DNA of 64,000 nt, from contig NZ_DAGX01000007.1 of assembly GCF_002498315.1 (NCBI RefSeq), positions 186,001 through 250,000 of the forward strand, given 5' to 3'. This DNA comes from Methanofollis sp. UBA420 (GTDB lineage: Archaea; Halobacteriota; Methanomicrobia; Methanomicrobiales; Methanofollaceae). Every line of letters starts with the position of its first letter. The stretch's first letter is position 1. Below are positions 17,755 to 26,277 of the stretch, one piece after another. Below the pieces are notes generated by a model. The model worked only from the letters and a program-made list of their open reading frames with translations. It was not told the origin of the DNA and ran no database searches. Position numbers and translations under genes: made by a program.

Positions 17755-18648
17755 CTATGATCGTACTCTCGTTCGGCTTTCGACTCTGGCGAGGAACTCC
17801 CTGACGACGGCAAGGTAGTCGCCCGTCGCCTCCAGGTGGTGCTCGTGCGACGCACTCTCGAAGACGGCGATCTCCGATCCCGGCATCATGTGGCTGTAGT
17901 ATGCCGTCGTCTCCGGGGTCGCCTCGTCGAACTCGCCGCAGGTGAAGAGGGTGGGGACGGCGATCTCGTGGAGGCGTCCGGCACGCTCGAAGTCGCCGAG
18001 GCTTCCGGTGATGGTGAACTCGCTCGGGCCCCACATCTGCAGGTAAATGTCGGTGTTCAGGCGTTCGAATGTTTTCATCAGGCAGTCGGGCCAGGGGTCG
18101 AGGCGGCAGACGTGGCGGCGGTAATAGGCCGTCATCGCCTCCTGGTAGGCGGGGCCGTCGTAGCTGCCCGCCTCTTCGGCGCGGAGGATCGCCTCCCTGT
18201 GGTCGTCGGGGAGGGCCTGGAGATATCTCCGCCCGTCCGCGGCCCAGCGCGAGGCCGAGAGGCAGGGTGCGGAGAGGACGAGGCTCTCCACCCCGTCGGG
18301 CCGGTGCGTGAGCATGTACTCGACGGCGAGCATCGTCCCCCAGGACTGGCCGAGGATGTGGACGCGGTCGAGGCCGAGGGCCTCACGCACCGCGGCGAGT
18401 TCGTCGACGGCGCGTTCCAGCGTCCAGAGGGAGGGGTCGTCCGGGCGGTCGGAGTCGCCGCAGCCGAGCTGGTCGTAGAAGACCACCGGCCTCCCCCCGA
18501 GGGCGGCGAGGGGTTCGAGGTAGTCGGACGTGCAGCCAGGGCCGCCGTGGAGGACGAGGAGAGGGGTGCCGCTCTCCTCCGCTCCGGCGACACGATACAC
18601 TATCTTTCCGCCGGGAACGTCTGCACAACCCTCATGCGGGAGATCCAT
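17755..18648 (-). CDS. Proline iminopeptidase-family alpha/beta hydrolase (S33)
   Basis: The start at ATG 18648 (MDLPHEGCADV) gives 297 residues. The oxyanion-hole motif HGGPG (about residue 38), the nucleophile elbow GQSWG (about residue 104) and the terminal SHEHHLEA histidine are the S33 signatures. Family members cleave N-terminal proline or other amino acids from short peptides; exact specificity cannot be read. The stop lies 13 nt before the FilR1-like regulator start, so the two are probably co-transcribed. Confidence 0.87.
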   Translation of the reverse strand: MDLPHEGCADVPGGKIVYRVAGAEESGTPLLVLHGGPGCTSDYLEPLAALGGRPVVFYDQLGCGDSDRPDDPSLWTLERAVDELAAVREALGLDRVHILGQSWGTMLAVEYMLTHRPDGVESLVLSAPCLSASRWAADGRRYLQALPDDHREAILRAEEAGSYDGPAYQEAMTAYYRRHVCRLDPWPDCLMKTFERLNTDIYLQMWGPSEFTITGSLGDFERAGRLHEIAVPTLFTCGEFDEATPETTAYYSHMMPGSEIAVFESASHEHHLEATGDYLAVVREFLARVESRTRVRS

Positions 18649-18774
18649 ATTTTTTCTCTTGACGTTTTCCGGGATGAATCTGGCGATCCGGTTGTGGGTG
18701 AAAAAAAGTCCTGTGATAGGCGGTCTGTTTCGAGATCTTTTTTCTCGGGGAGACTCCCGCCCCCGGAGGAGGGC

Positions 18775-18955
18775 ATTGGTCGACCGCTTTCCCGACAATC
18801 TGAACCGGGGTTTTTCTCGAAGGCGACCTTCTCTAGCCCGCTGACGCTCGCAACCCCGGAACCCCCTGTCCTGTACCGGGGGAAACGAGCGTCAGCGAGT
18901 TCAAGAAAACCGAAGGTTTTCGCTGACGGGGGCGGTCGTCCCCCGGACCGGTCAC
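18775..18955. repeat. Intergenic palindromic repeat element, copy 1
   Basis: The segment holds an inverted pair CGCTGACGCTCG / CGAGCGTCAGCG (about 18840 and 18887), G/C runs (CCCCGGAACCCCC, then GGGGGCGGTCGTCCCCC) and a CCGAAGGTTTTCG hairpin. The CGCTTTCCCGACAATCTGAACCGG edge resembles the edges of the elements at 26.3 and 39.2 kb. There is no open frame of coding character. It fills most of the 18649-18951 gap and lies upstream of the S33 hydrolase gene. Confidence 0.6.
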
Positions 18956-19347
18956 CCGAGAAAAACCTTCACGTACGGCCGCGGCACGAGCACGCAGGCG
19001 CAGTAGGCCTCGCGGTCCCCGACGGCGACGACCTTTGCTGTGACCGGTTCCGTCTCCATCGCCGCGGCAAAGCCCGGTTCGATGTCCTCCATGAAGGCGA
19101 AAAATCTGCGGAGCTCCATGAAGGGGCGGTCGGCCTCGGGGACCATCTCGAAGGCCGCGAGGTCGGCCTCGATGGTGGACGTGCGGGCCACCTCCCTGTC
19201 GAAGTAGACCCAGACCTCGACGTCGTGGTCGCGGACGATCGTGCGGAGGGCGAGGAGGTCGGCCTCCCCTCCTTCCGTGATGCCGAGAGATGCGAAACGC
19301 TCTCTCGTGTCCTTTCCCGGCAGACTCTCAAAAGGTGCGGCTGTCAT
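18952..19347 (-). CDS. Conserved hypothetical protein in the mevalonate-branch operon
   Basis: From ATG 19347 (MTAAPFESLPGKD) the product has 131 residues. It is soluble, acidic and without membrane segments or Cys clusters; it includes VRDHDVEVWVYFDREVART and ends YCACVLVPRPYVKVFLG. It starts 5 nt after the stop of the phosphomevalonate dehydratase large-subunit gene, so it should be co-expressed. It does not resemble the DUF126 small subunit normally needed by that enzyme. I do not recognise its family. Confidence 0.7.
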   Translation of the reverse strand: MTAAPFESLPGKDTRERFASLGITEGGEADLLALRTIVRDHDVEVWVYFDREVARTSTIEADLAAFEMVPEADRPFMELRRFFAFMEDIEPGFAAAMETEPVTAKVVAVGDREAYCACVLVPRPYVKVFLG

Positions 19348-19352
19348 AGACC

Positions 19353-20516
19353 TCACATCGTAGCGACGGCCACGCACTCCTCCATCGTCCCGATACGGGC
19401 CACCGCCCCGCACATCGTCGGCACATACGCGAGGGCCTTGCCCGAGTTCACCATGATCGCGTCGTACCTGTCCAGGGCCGGGGAGACGACGACGCAGGTG
19501 TCGGCATAGACCCGCGCCCCGCTCTTCTCGATCGCCGCCACGGCGTCGCGGTTCTCCGCGATGACACCCTGTGCGGCGAAGACGAAGAAGGGCTTATTCA
19601 CCTTTTTGCCGGCGAGAAGACCGGCGAGGTTGTCGAGTTCGGCGGGAGAGAGATGGGGGCACCCGACCGCGATCGCGTCCACCTCGATCGAGGAGAAGAC
19701 CTCCTGCACCTCGTCCATCCTGATCTCGACAGTCTCCGGGACATCGCGCTTGAAGGTCGGCAGGCGGGCCTCGGGGGTGATCCTGTCCACGTGGAAGAGG
19801 GCCACCGCGCCGGTCGCCGCCATCGCCGCGCCCAGGGCCTTGAGGTGGTCGCGGGGCGGCCTGATCCCGGAGAAGAGAGGGATCCTGTTCCCGACAATCT
19901 TCCCGGCCACATAGCCCAGGGCCCCGTACTCGGCCGCGTCCTTCAGCGCCGCCGGGTCGTCCACCGTGATCCCGATGTTCGGCAGGCGGTTCTTGAAGAG
20001 GTGCAGGCCGTAGTACGGCGTCTTGCCGACGATCGCCGCGGCAAGGGCGCCCGGCCCTCCCTCGCGGTTCGTCCTGGCCCCGATGACAGAGTTCGCATAG
20101 ACGACGGCCGACGACTCGGCCCAGGCCAGGTGCTCGCCGTACTGCGTCTGGGAGACATAATACGGCGTGCAGGTGCACTCGAGTTTGATGCCGAGACGCC
20201 CGTAGGCCGCGACCACCGCCTCCTGCTGCTGTGCGAACACCTCGGGGATCCCCATCTCCTTCCAGCGGTCGCGGGCCATGCCGATCGGGTTCAGGACAGT
20301 CGGCACCGCCACATGGGCGTCCAGGCCCTGCAGCCATTCGAGACCCCATTTCCCGATCGTCTTGTACGACGCCCCCGAGACCTGGGCGCTCGCGATCGGG
20401 ATGAGTTTCTCGGCGCCGAAGACCTTGCCGAGTCCGACGAGGATCTCCAGCATCTGCTGCATCGTCTCGCCGTACTCGCCGTTCTGCATTTTTTCTTCTT
20501 CAGGTTCCAGATACAT
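19353..20516 (-). CDS. Phosphomevalonate dehydratase large subunit (AcnX family)
   Basis: The 387-residue protein belongs to the aconitase-X/DUF521 family. The archaeal enzyme dehydrates mevalonate 5-phosphate to trans-anhydromevalonate 5-phosphate. Family blocks such as IPIASAQVSGASYKTIG (about residues 39-55), GGPGALAAAIVGKTPYYG and AIAVGCPHLS are visible, as are Cys residues fit for a [4Fe-4S] cluster. Its ATG shares one base with the ubiD-family stop (TGATG). Co-location with UbiD and UbiX homologues supports the isoprenoid assignment. The small subunit is not in this window. Confidence 0.93.
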   Translation of the reverse strand: MYLEPEEEKMQNGEYGETMQQMLEILVGLGKVFGAEKLIPIASAQVSGASYKTIGKWGLEWLQGLDAHVAVPTVLNPIGMARDRWKEMGIPEVFAQQQEAVVAAYGRLGIKLECTCTPYYVSQTQYGEHLAWAESSAVVYANSVIGARTNREGGPGALAAAIVGKTPYYGLHLFKNRLPNIGITVDDPAALKDAAEYGALGYVAGKIVGNRIPLFSGIRPPRDHLKALGAAMAATGAVALFHVDRITPEARLPTFKRDVPETVEIRMDEVQEVFSSIEVDAIAVGCPHLSPAELDNLAGLLAGKKVNKPFFVFAAQGVIAENRDAVAAIEKSGARVYADTCVVVSPALDRYDAIMVNSGKALAYVPTMCGAVARIGTMEECVAVATM

Positions 20517-21766
20517 CAGTCATTCCATCCTGCACGCACAAACTTTTCCTCCTCTCCCATCACCATCGTGGCGTCGAGGCCGATCTTCACGTTCGTGCCG
20601 TCGCCGTCCCTGCAGGGGTCGAGGGACGAGCCCCGCACCCCGGTGATCACCATCAGGTCGCGGTCGCCCCGCACCCGTGTTGCGATCGCGTACTCCACGT
20701 CCTCCATGGAGAAGGGGTCGATGTCCTCGTCCACGACGACGACGTGCTTCAGGGAGGTGTGGGCCGCGAAGGCCGCCATGATCGCGTTCTTCCCGTCGCC
20801 CTGCGTGTTCTTCCTGACCTGCACGACCGCGTGGAGGTAGCCGCAGCCGCCTGTCGTCAGGACGACGTTCCTGACCGTCGTCACCCCGGCGACGGCCCGG
20901 TAGATCTTCGGCTCGTACGGCACGCCCATCAGGAGACGGTGCTCGCTCCCGCCCGGAAGGATGGAGTGGTAGATTGGGTCCTCCTTCGTCCACATGCCGG
21001 TGAGTTCCATGACCGGCTGGATGCGCTCGAAGTCGTAGGTGCCGGTGATGTCGACGAAAGGCCCTTCCTCGGACTTCTCCGGTCCGATATAGCCTTCGAG
21101 CACGATCTCGGCCTCCGGGACGAGGACACCGTTCGAGCACTCGTAGACCGGGAGTTCCCCGCCCATCAGTTCGGCGGCGAAGGCGAGTTCCTTCCCCTCG
21201 GGGACGCGGGTGCAGGAGGCGAAGGTGACCGCCGGGTGGACGCCGAGGGCGATGGCGATCGGCAGTTTCTCGCCCCTCTTCAGCGCCTCGCGGTGGAGGA
21301 CGTCGGTGTGCCGACCCTCGACGAGGCGTGCGGCCAGGCGGTCCTTGCCTATCACCATCATCCTGTGGATGGAGGCGTTCTCCACGCCGTCCAGGCGGGA
21401 GAAGACGATCCCGGCGGTGATGTACGGGCCGCCGTCCTTCGGGAAGAAGGTCATGATCGGAAGTTCGGTGAGGTCTGCCGGGCGCATTTCGAGTTTGCCC
21501 ATCGGCTTCAGCGTGCCGCTGTACGACGCCCCGGCCAGTCTCTTCACCAGGTCGGCCTCCGTGCTCCCGAGTGCCGCCGCAAGGGTGCTCCTGTTTGCGG
21601 TGAGGTTCATCACCGCCTTCTTCCCGCCGATGTCGTGGAAGAGGAGGACCCTGTCGGTTGTGCTCGCCATCTGTGCCGCTTCGAAGCGGTCGGAGACCGG
21701 TCTTTCGATCTCGTCGACCAGGCCCCTCTCCCGCATCTCGTCAATGAACTGTCGCATCGTCATCAT
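20516..21766 (-). CDS. UbiD-family anhydromevalonate phosphate decarboxylase
   Basis: This 416-residue UbiD-like decarboxylase would convert trans-anhydromevalonate 5-phosphate to isopentenyl phosphate using prenylated FMN. Typical blocks are PIMTFFPKDGGPYITAGIVF, VHPAVTFASCTRVPEGKELA and the Glu-containing EEGPFVDITGTYD. The gene sits between the UbiX gene (cofactor maker, 26-nt overlap) and acnX (1-nt overlap), exactly the archaeal modified mevalonate arrangement. Several Met codons are clustered at the start; 21766, 21763 or 21757 are all possible. Confidence 0.92.
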   Translation of the reverse strand: MMTMRQFIDEMRERGLVDEIERPVSDRFEAAQMASTTDRVLLFHDIGGKKAVMNLTANRSTLAAALGSTEADLVKRLAGASYSGTLKPMGKLEMRPADLTELPIMTFFPKDGGPYITAGIVFSRLDGVENASIHRMMVIGKDRLAARLVEGRHTDVLHREALKRGEKLPIAIALGVHPAVTFASCTRVPEGKELAFAAELMGGELPVYECSNGVLVPEAEIVLEGYIGPEKSEEGPFVDITGTYDFERIQPVMELTGMWTKEDPIYHSILPGGSEHRLLMGVPYEPKIYRAVAGVTTVRNVVLTTGGCGYLHAVVQVRKNTQGDGKNAIMAAFAAHTSLKHVVVVDEDIDPFSMEDVEYAIATRVRGDRDLMVITGVRGSSLDPCRDGDGTNVKIGLDATMVMGEEEKFVRAGWND

Positions 21767-22310
21767 ATCCGCTCCATCTTTTCCCGATATCGTGTTCCAC
21801 GCCGAGGTGGTCGAGGACCCGTGCGACCACCATGTCCACCAGGTCGTCGATCGTCTGCGGCCGCCCGTAGAAAGGCGGGCTTGCGACCATCACCGTCGCC
21901 CCGGCCTCGTCCGCGGCGAGCATGTTCCGCAGGTGGATGCGCGAGAGGGGCATCTCCCGCAGCACGAGAATGCAACGCCGCCTCTCCTTCAAACAGACGT
22001 CTGCGGCCCGTGCGATAAGGGTGTCGGAGAAACCGGCCGAGACCGAGGCCAGGGTCTTCATCGAGCAGGGGACGATCGCCATCCCGTCGTACTTGAACGA
22101 CCCGCTCGCGATCTCCGCGGCCAGGTTCCTGTTGTCCTCCTCGATCACCGGGAACCCGTCAAGGCTCACGCCTTCGTGGACCGCGATCTCCCGCGCCGTC
22201 CCGGAGACGATCAGGTGCACCCGCGCCTTCCCTGCGAGCACCTCAAGGAGGCGCCTCGCGTAGACGATCCCGCTCGCGCCGGTCACGCCGATAACATATT
22301 CCTTCTCCAT
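21741..22310 (-). CDS. ubiX: UbiX-family flavin prenyltransferase
   Basis: From ATG 22310 (MEKEYVIGVTGASGIVYARR) the product is 189 residues, the usual UbiX length. It attaches a dimethylallyl group to FMN to form prFMN. The GVTGASG nucleotide-binding motif (about residues 8-14), PCSMKTLASVSAGFSDTLI and LREMPLSRIHLRNML are diagnostic. It overlaps the UbiD gene by 26 nt and follows the HD hydrolase gene by 8 nt, so it supplies the cofactor in the same operon. Confidence 0.94.
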   Translation of the reverse strand: MEKEYVIGVTGASGIVYARRLLEVLAGKARVHLIVSGTAREIAVHEGVSLDGFPVIEEDNRNLAAEIASGSFKYDGMAIVPCSMKTLASVSAGFSDTLIARAADVCLKERRRCILVLREMPLSRIHLRNMLAADEAGATVMVASPPFYGRPQTIDDLVDMVVARVLDHLGVEHDIGKRWSGYDDDATVH

Positions 22311-22318
22311 CGTCGTCC

Positions 22319-23521
22319 TCACACCGGCAGCCTGTCCTGCTGCGTCGGTTTTTTGATGTGGAGCACCTCGATCGCCGCCGCTTCCACCGTCTCCCTCTGG
22401 TCGGGGAGGGTGTAGACGCCGAGGCGCCACTGTTCCCGCCGCGTCTCGTTCAGGGTCGTCAGGAGGGGGGAGACCTGTTCGAGGCCGACGAGGGCGTTCT
22501 TCTCCCGCACCCGCACCTCCATCGACATGTCTGTCGGGAAGGGCGGGATGTCGACGAGCACCGTCTCCTCCCCGACGCCTGCCGCCTCCGCGACCTCCCG
22601 GGCGATCTGCCTGCTCTCCGCGAGGGATGTCCGGGCCTGCACGGCGGCGGCGTTCACCTGGCCGCGGCCGACATAGACGGCCCTCTTGTACAGTCTCCTC
22701 TCATAGAGTCTTCGGGCGAGGTCGCGTGCCGTCTCGTCGGGAGAGGCGAGGAGGCGGGTGAAGAGGGCGGCGTCGTCCATCCGCATCAGCGCCCCGACAC
22801 TCTCCCTGCTCTCCTCCAGGTGGGAGAGGAGGGCGAGGTGGAACATGGAGGTGGCGATCCGGGAGACATGATGGTAGTAGACGACCGGGCGCATCAGGGT
22901 CCGTGCGATGAGCAGGGACTCCGCCGCATTGATCCCGGAGGCGTCGAGAGCGACGCCGTACTCCGTCCCGGCCGTCGCCCTGATCAACCGCCCGGCATCG
23001 ACGAGGCCGTAGGGCACGCCGGTGTAGTGGGCGTCGCGGAGGAGGTAGTCCATCCTGTCCACGTCCAGGTCGCCGTGGATCACGCCCGCGTACCTGTGGG
23101 TGCCGTTGATGACGGCGGCGACCTCGGCCGGGTCGAGGCCGCGGTCTTCCAGGATGCCGGCCGTCTCGCCCTCCCCGAGGAGGTCGCCCGCGTCCTGGTG
23201 GCCCTTCCCCATCATCTCGACCATGAAGGCCTCGGTGACATGGGAGAAGGGGCCGTGGCCGATGTCGTGGAGGAGGGCGGCGGCGGTGACGAGGTCGCTC
23301 TCGCCCGCGTCGAGGCCGAGGTGGCGGCAGAGCACGGCCGCGAGGTGCATCGTGCCGAGCGAATGCTCGAAACGGGTGTGGTTGGCCCCGGGATAGACGA
23401 GGTGGGCGAAGCCGAGTTGCCTGATATGGCGGAGGCGCTGGAGGGCGGGTGAGTCGAGGAGCGCGAGGGCCGTCTCTCCCACCTCGACGTCGCCGTGCAC
23501 CGGGTCCTTGATGATTTTCAT
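22319..23521 (-). CDS. HD-domain phosphohydrolase
   Basis: The 400-residue protein opens with MKIIKDPVHGDVEV, the typical start of dGTPase/SAMHD1-like HD proteins. The metal-binding residues are H in RFEHSLGT (about 52), HD in LLHDIGHGPFSH (about 88) and D in DLDVDRMDYLLRDAHYTG. Substrates in this group are (d)NTPs or other phosphoesters; specificity is not known for archaeal members. It heads the ubiX-ubiD-acnX operon with an 8-nt gap but has no obvious isoprenoid role. Confidence 0.87.
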   Translation of the reverse strand: MKIIKDPVHGDVEVGETALALLDSPALQRLRHIRQLGFAHLVYPGANHTRFEHSLGTMHLAAVLCRHLGLDAGESDLVTAAALLHDIGHGPFSHVTEAFMVEMMGKGHQDAGDLLGEGETAGILEDRGLDPAEVAAVINGTHRYAGVIHGDLDVDRMDYLLRDAHYTGVPYGLVDAGRLIRATAGTEYGVALDASGINAAESLLIARTLMRPVVYYHHVSRIATSMFHLALLSHLEESRESVGALMRMDDAALFTRLLASPDETARDLARRLYERRLYKRAVYVGRGQVNAAAVQARTSLAESRQIAREVAEAAGVGEETVLVDIPPFPTDMSMEVRVREKNALVGLEQVSPLLTTLNETRREQWRLGVYTLPDQRETVEAAAIEVLHIKKPTQQDRLPV

Positions 23522-23571
23522 CGGGCTATCTGTTCACAAATCTTCATGTATGGACAGTTAAACTATTCTCT

Positions 23572-24489
23572 ATGATTACATTCCTTTCCGGCGGGACCGG
23601 GACGCCGAAACTCCTGCGGGGGATGCGCAACCTGGTCAACGACGACCAGATCGCCGTGATCGTCAACACCGCGGAGGATATGTGGATCTCGGGCAACCAC
23701 ATGTCTCCGGACATCGACACCGTGCTGTATCTCTTTGCCGGCCTCCTGAACACCGACACCTGGTGGGGGATCAGGGGCGACACCTTCTCGACGCATAAAT
23801 TTCTCGAACAGTTCACCGGCGAGGAGTTCATCGCGGTCGGCGACAAGGACAGGGCCGTCCACATCGCGCGGGCACGTCTTCTCTGGAATGGAGCGACTCT
23901 CACCGAGGCGACCCTCTCCCTGTCCCGGGCCCTCGGGGTCCGCGCCCGCGTCCTCCCGATGACGGACGCCGAGGTGACGACCTATGTCGAGACTGACGCC
24001 GGACCCATGCACTTCCAGGAGTACTGGGTCGGGTACCGCGGCGAGGTGGAGATCAGGGGCGTCATGCGGAAAGGCGAGGAGCACAGGAAGGCGACGCCCG
24101 AGGTTCTCGCCGCGATCAGGGATGCCGACGCCGTGATCCTCGGGCCCTCGAACCCGGTGACGAGCATCTCGCCGGTCCTGGAGTGCGAGGGTGTGCGGGA
24201 GGCCCTCAAGGAGAAGTTCGTCATCGCGGTCTCCCCCTTCATCGGCGACAAACCTGTCTCCGGCCCCGCGGCCGCCCTGATGGAGGCGTGGGGGATGGAG
24301 GCGTCGTCGGCGGGGACGTACGCCCTGTACAGGGACTTCGTCGATGTCTTTGTCCAGGATGTGCGGGACAGTACGGAGGTGCCGGGCGCCCTCCGCCTGG
24401 ACACCCTGATGAAGGACGAGAGGCGGGCCGAGGCCCTTGCCTGGGAACTGATGTCCATCGTCAGGAGCGCGAGCCGAAAGAGATCCTGA
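23572..24489 (+). CDS. cofD: 2-phospho-L-lactate transferase CofD
   Basis: CofD joins the activated phospholactyl (or phosphoenolpyruvyl) group to Fo, forming F420-0, the deazaflavin core of methanogenesis. The 305-residue product starts MITFLSGGTGTPKLLRGM (nucleotide-binding loop), then NTAEDMWISGNHMSPDIDT, and has the GPSNPVTSISPVL block (about residues 190-202). It diverges from the HD gene across a 50-nt gap. Its 3' end overlaps the convergent metallo-beta-lactamase-fold gene by 29 nt. Confidence 0.95.
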   Translation: MITFLSGGTGTPKLLRGMRNLVNDDQIAVIVNTAEDMWISGNHMSPDIDTVLYLFAGLLNTDTWWGIRGDTFSTHKFLEQFTGEEFIAVGDKDRAVHIARARLLWNGATLTEATLSLSRALGVRARVLPMTDAEVTTYVETDAGPMHFQEYWVGYRGEVEIRGVMRKGEEHRKATPEVLAAIRDADAVILGPSNPVTSISPVLECEGVREALKEKFVIAVSPFIGDKPVSGPAAALMEAWGMEASSAGTYALYRDFVDVFVQDVRDSTEVPGALRLDTLMKDERRAEALAWELMSIVRSASRKRS

Positions 24490-25294
24490 GGCCGGCGCCT
24501 GTCGGGCCGACCCTCGCCACGCCGGCGATGGCGGCGGCCCGAAAGCCGGTGCAGTGGCAGGGGTGGACGTGTGCGGCGCCGAGGTCGCGGAAGTACCGGC
24601 AGGTCGCCTCGACCTGCTCCGCCGGGGCGTCGCCGAGGTGGAAACCGCCGACGACGTCCGCGACCTTCTCCTCGTCCAGAACATCTTTTGCATGCTCGAC
24701 CACCGAGCAGATGCCTGCATGGGCGCAGCCGGTGACGACGACGATCCCCTCGTCGGTGCGGCAGGCGAGTGCCGTGTCGTCAGGGACGAGGTCGGGCTTC
24801 CCGCCCGACGTCCCGACCGCCGTCCTCCCCTCGAAGGGGAAGATGCGGGGGATCTCGCCGAGGAAGACAATGTCGTCGGTGATCCTGACGGGGTCGCGGG
24901 AGAGGCGCACCTCGCCGTGGCGGGCGAGGGTCTCCTCCGGGAGGATCATGCCGATCTCGGGTTCGCCCCCGGCCTCGACATGCCTGAAGATCTCGGGGTG
25001 GGCGAGGAAGACCGGGTGCGGCCGCGGTCGCCCGGCCCGCCCGGCGGCATTGATCGCCCTGAGGTACGGGACGAGCCCCCAGGTGTGGTCGAGGTGGCAG
25101 TGGGAGAGGACGACGTGTCCGGCCTCCAGGGGGTCGATGCCGAGGGCGGCGGCGTTCTGGAAGGCGATGCCCGACTGCCCGGTGTCGAAGAGGACCGACT
25201 CCCTGCCGTCCCTGACGTACGCCGAAAAGCCGTGCTCCCCGAGGAGGCCCCTGCCGGGAAGGACGGTGTTATCGACGAGAATGGTGATCTCCAT
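24461..25294 (-). CDS. Metallo-beta-lactamase-fold hydrolase (DHPS-like, COG1237)
   Basis: Starting at ATG 25294 (MEITILVDNTVLPGRG), the product is 277 residues. The metal motif SHCHLDHTWG (about residue 64) and later GCAHAGICS and HPCHCTG give the metallo-beta-lactamase fold. The arrangement matches the COG1237 branch that includes the methanopterin-pathway enzyme RFAP synthase-related MBL proteins. Its substrate here is not determinable. It overlaps the 3' end of cofD in antisense and diverges from the CDF transporter. Confidence 0.85.
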   Translation of the reverse strand: MEITILVDNTVLPGRGLLGEHGFSAYVRDGRESVLFDTGQSGIAFQNAAALGIDPLEAGHVVLSHCHLDHTWGLVPYLRAINAAGRAGRPRPHPVFLAHPEIFRHVEAGGEPEIGMILPEETLARHGEVRLSRDPVRITDDIVFLGEIPRIFPFEGRTAVGTSGGKPDLVPDDTALACRTDEGIVVVTGCAHAGICSVVEHAKDVLDEEKVADVVGGFHLGDAPAEQVEATCRYFRDLGAAHVHPCHCTGFRAAAIAGVARVGPTGAGLRISFGSRS

Positions 25295-25368
25295 GCCCGA
25301 TCCTTCGCGGTGGCGTGGCATAACCCTGCCGGGGACAGGTTCATTTTCTCTGCGGGGGAGGAGGGCCC

Positions 25369-26253
25369 ATGGCACACCGTCGCGGCGACGACAGGTTTGC
25401 CCTGAAGGTGGCGGTCCTCCTGACCGCCGGGTATCTCCTGGTCGAGGTGGCCGGCGGGATCGTCACCGGTTCACTCGCCCTCCTCGGCGACGCCGGCCAC
25501 ATGTTCAGCGACGTCATCGCCCTCCTCCTCGCGCTCGGCGCCCTCGTGATCGCGGGGCGCCTGCCGACGAAAGAAAAGACCTTCGGCTACCACAGGGTCG
25601 AGATCTTCGTCGCCTTCATCAACGGCCTCGTCCTCGTCCTCCTCTCCGCCGGGATCCTGAGGGAGGCGGTGCTCAGGTTCCTCTCTCCCGTGCCGATCGA
25701 GGGGGCGACGATGGGGGTGATCGGCGGCATCGGCCTTGCCGTCAATCTCTATGTCGCCTGGACCCTCTCGGGAAGAGAGAACCTGACGGTGCGGAGCGCC
25801 TACCTCCACGTCCTCTCCGACACCCTCACCTCGGTGGCGGTCATCGTCGCCGCCGTCTGGATCGCCCTCACCAGCCAGACCCTCGTCGACCCCCTCCTCT
25901 CCGGGGCGATCGCCCTCCTGATCCTGGGGAACGCCGTCCTCCTCCTGCGGGAGACGGCGGCCATCCTCCTCCAGTACGCCCCGCCCGGCATCGATCTCGA
26001 CGAGGTGGTGCGGGCGATGGAGGCGGTGGAAGGGGTGGACGGCGTCCACAACGTCCACCTCTGGACCCTCTGCTCGCACATCAATATCCTGGACGCACAT
26101 GTGGTCACCTGCGTCCCCGACCTTGCCGGGGTGGAGGCGGTAAAAGAGGAGATCAGGGAGAGGCTCGCACGCTTCGAGGTCCAGTACAGCACCCTGGAGT
26201 TCGAGACCGAGCCCTGCGCCGGGGCGGCGGTGGTATCGAGGATCGAGGTGTAG
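25369..26253 (+). CDS. Cation diffusion facilitator (zinc-type efflux transporter)
   Basis: The 294-residue protein has six hydrophobic segments and a cytoplasmic C-terminal domain. Metal-site motifs are HMFSD (about residues 44-48) and HVLSD (about 145-149), the HxxxD pair of Zn/Cd-type CDF proteins. VVRAMEAVEGVDGVHNVHLW is the conserved start of the cytoplasmic dimerisation domain. A strong GGAGGAG Shine-Dalgarno precedes the ATG. It is separated by a repeat element from the ars-like cluster downstream, so a shared metal-resistance role is possible but unproven. Confidence 0.92.
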   Translation: MAHRRGDDRFALKVAVLLTAGYLLVEVAGGIVTGSLALLGDAGHMFSDVIALLLALGALVIAGRLPTKEKTFGYHRVEIFVAFINGLVLVLLSAGILREAVLRFLSPVPIEGATMGVIGGIGLAVNLYVAWTLSGRENLTVRSAYLHVLSDTLTSVAVIVAAVWIALTSQTLVDPLLSGAIALLILGNAVLLLRETAAILLQYAPPGIDLDEVVRAMEAVEGVDGVHNVHLWTLCSHINILDAHVVTCVPDLAGVEAVKEEIRERLARFEVQYSTLEFETEPCAGAAVVSRIEV

Positions 26254-26277
26254 TCAGATGTCTCTCCTAGATTCCAT

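Noticed and set aside
18952..19347. The 131-residue gene as the DUF126 phosphomevalonate dehydratase small subunit
   Set aside because: Position and size fit, but the expected Gly/Ser-rich GKGSTVGSY-type motif and swivelling-domain features are absent.
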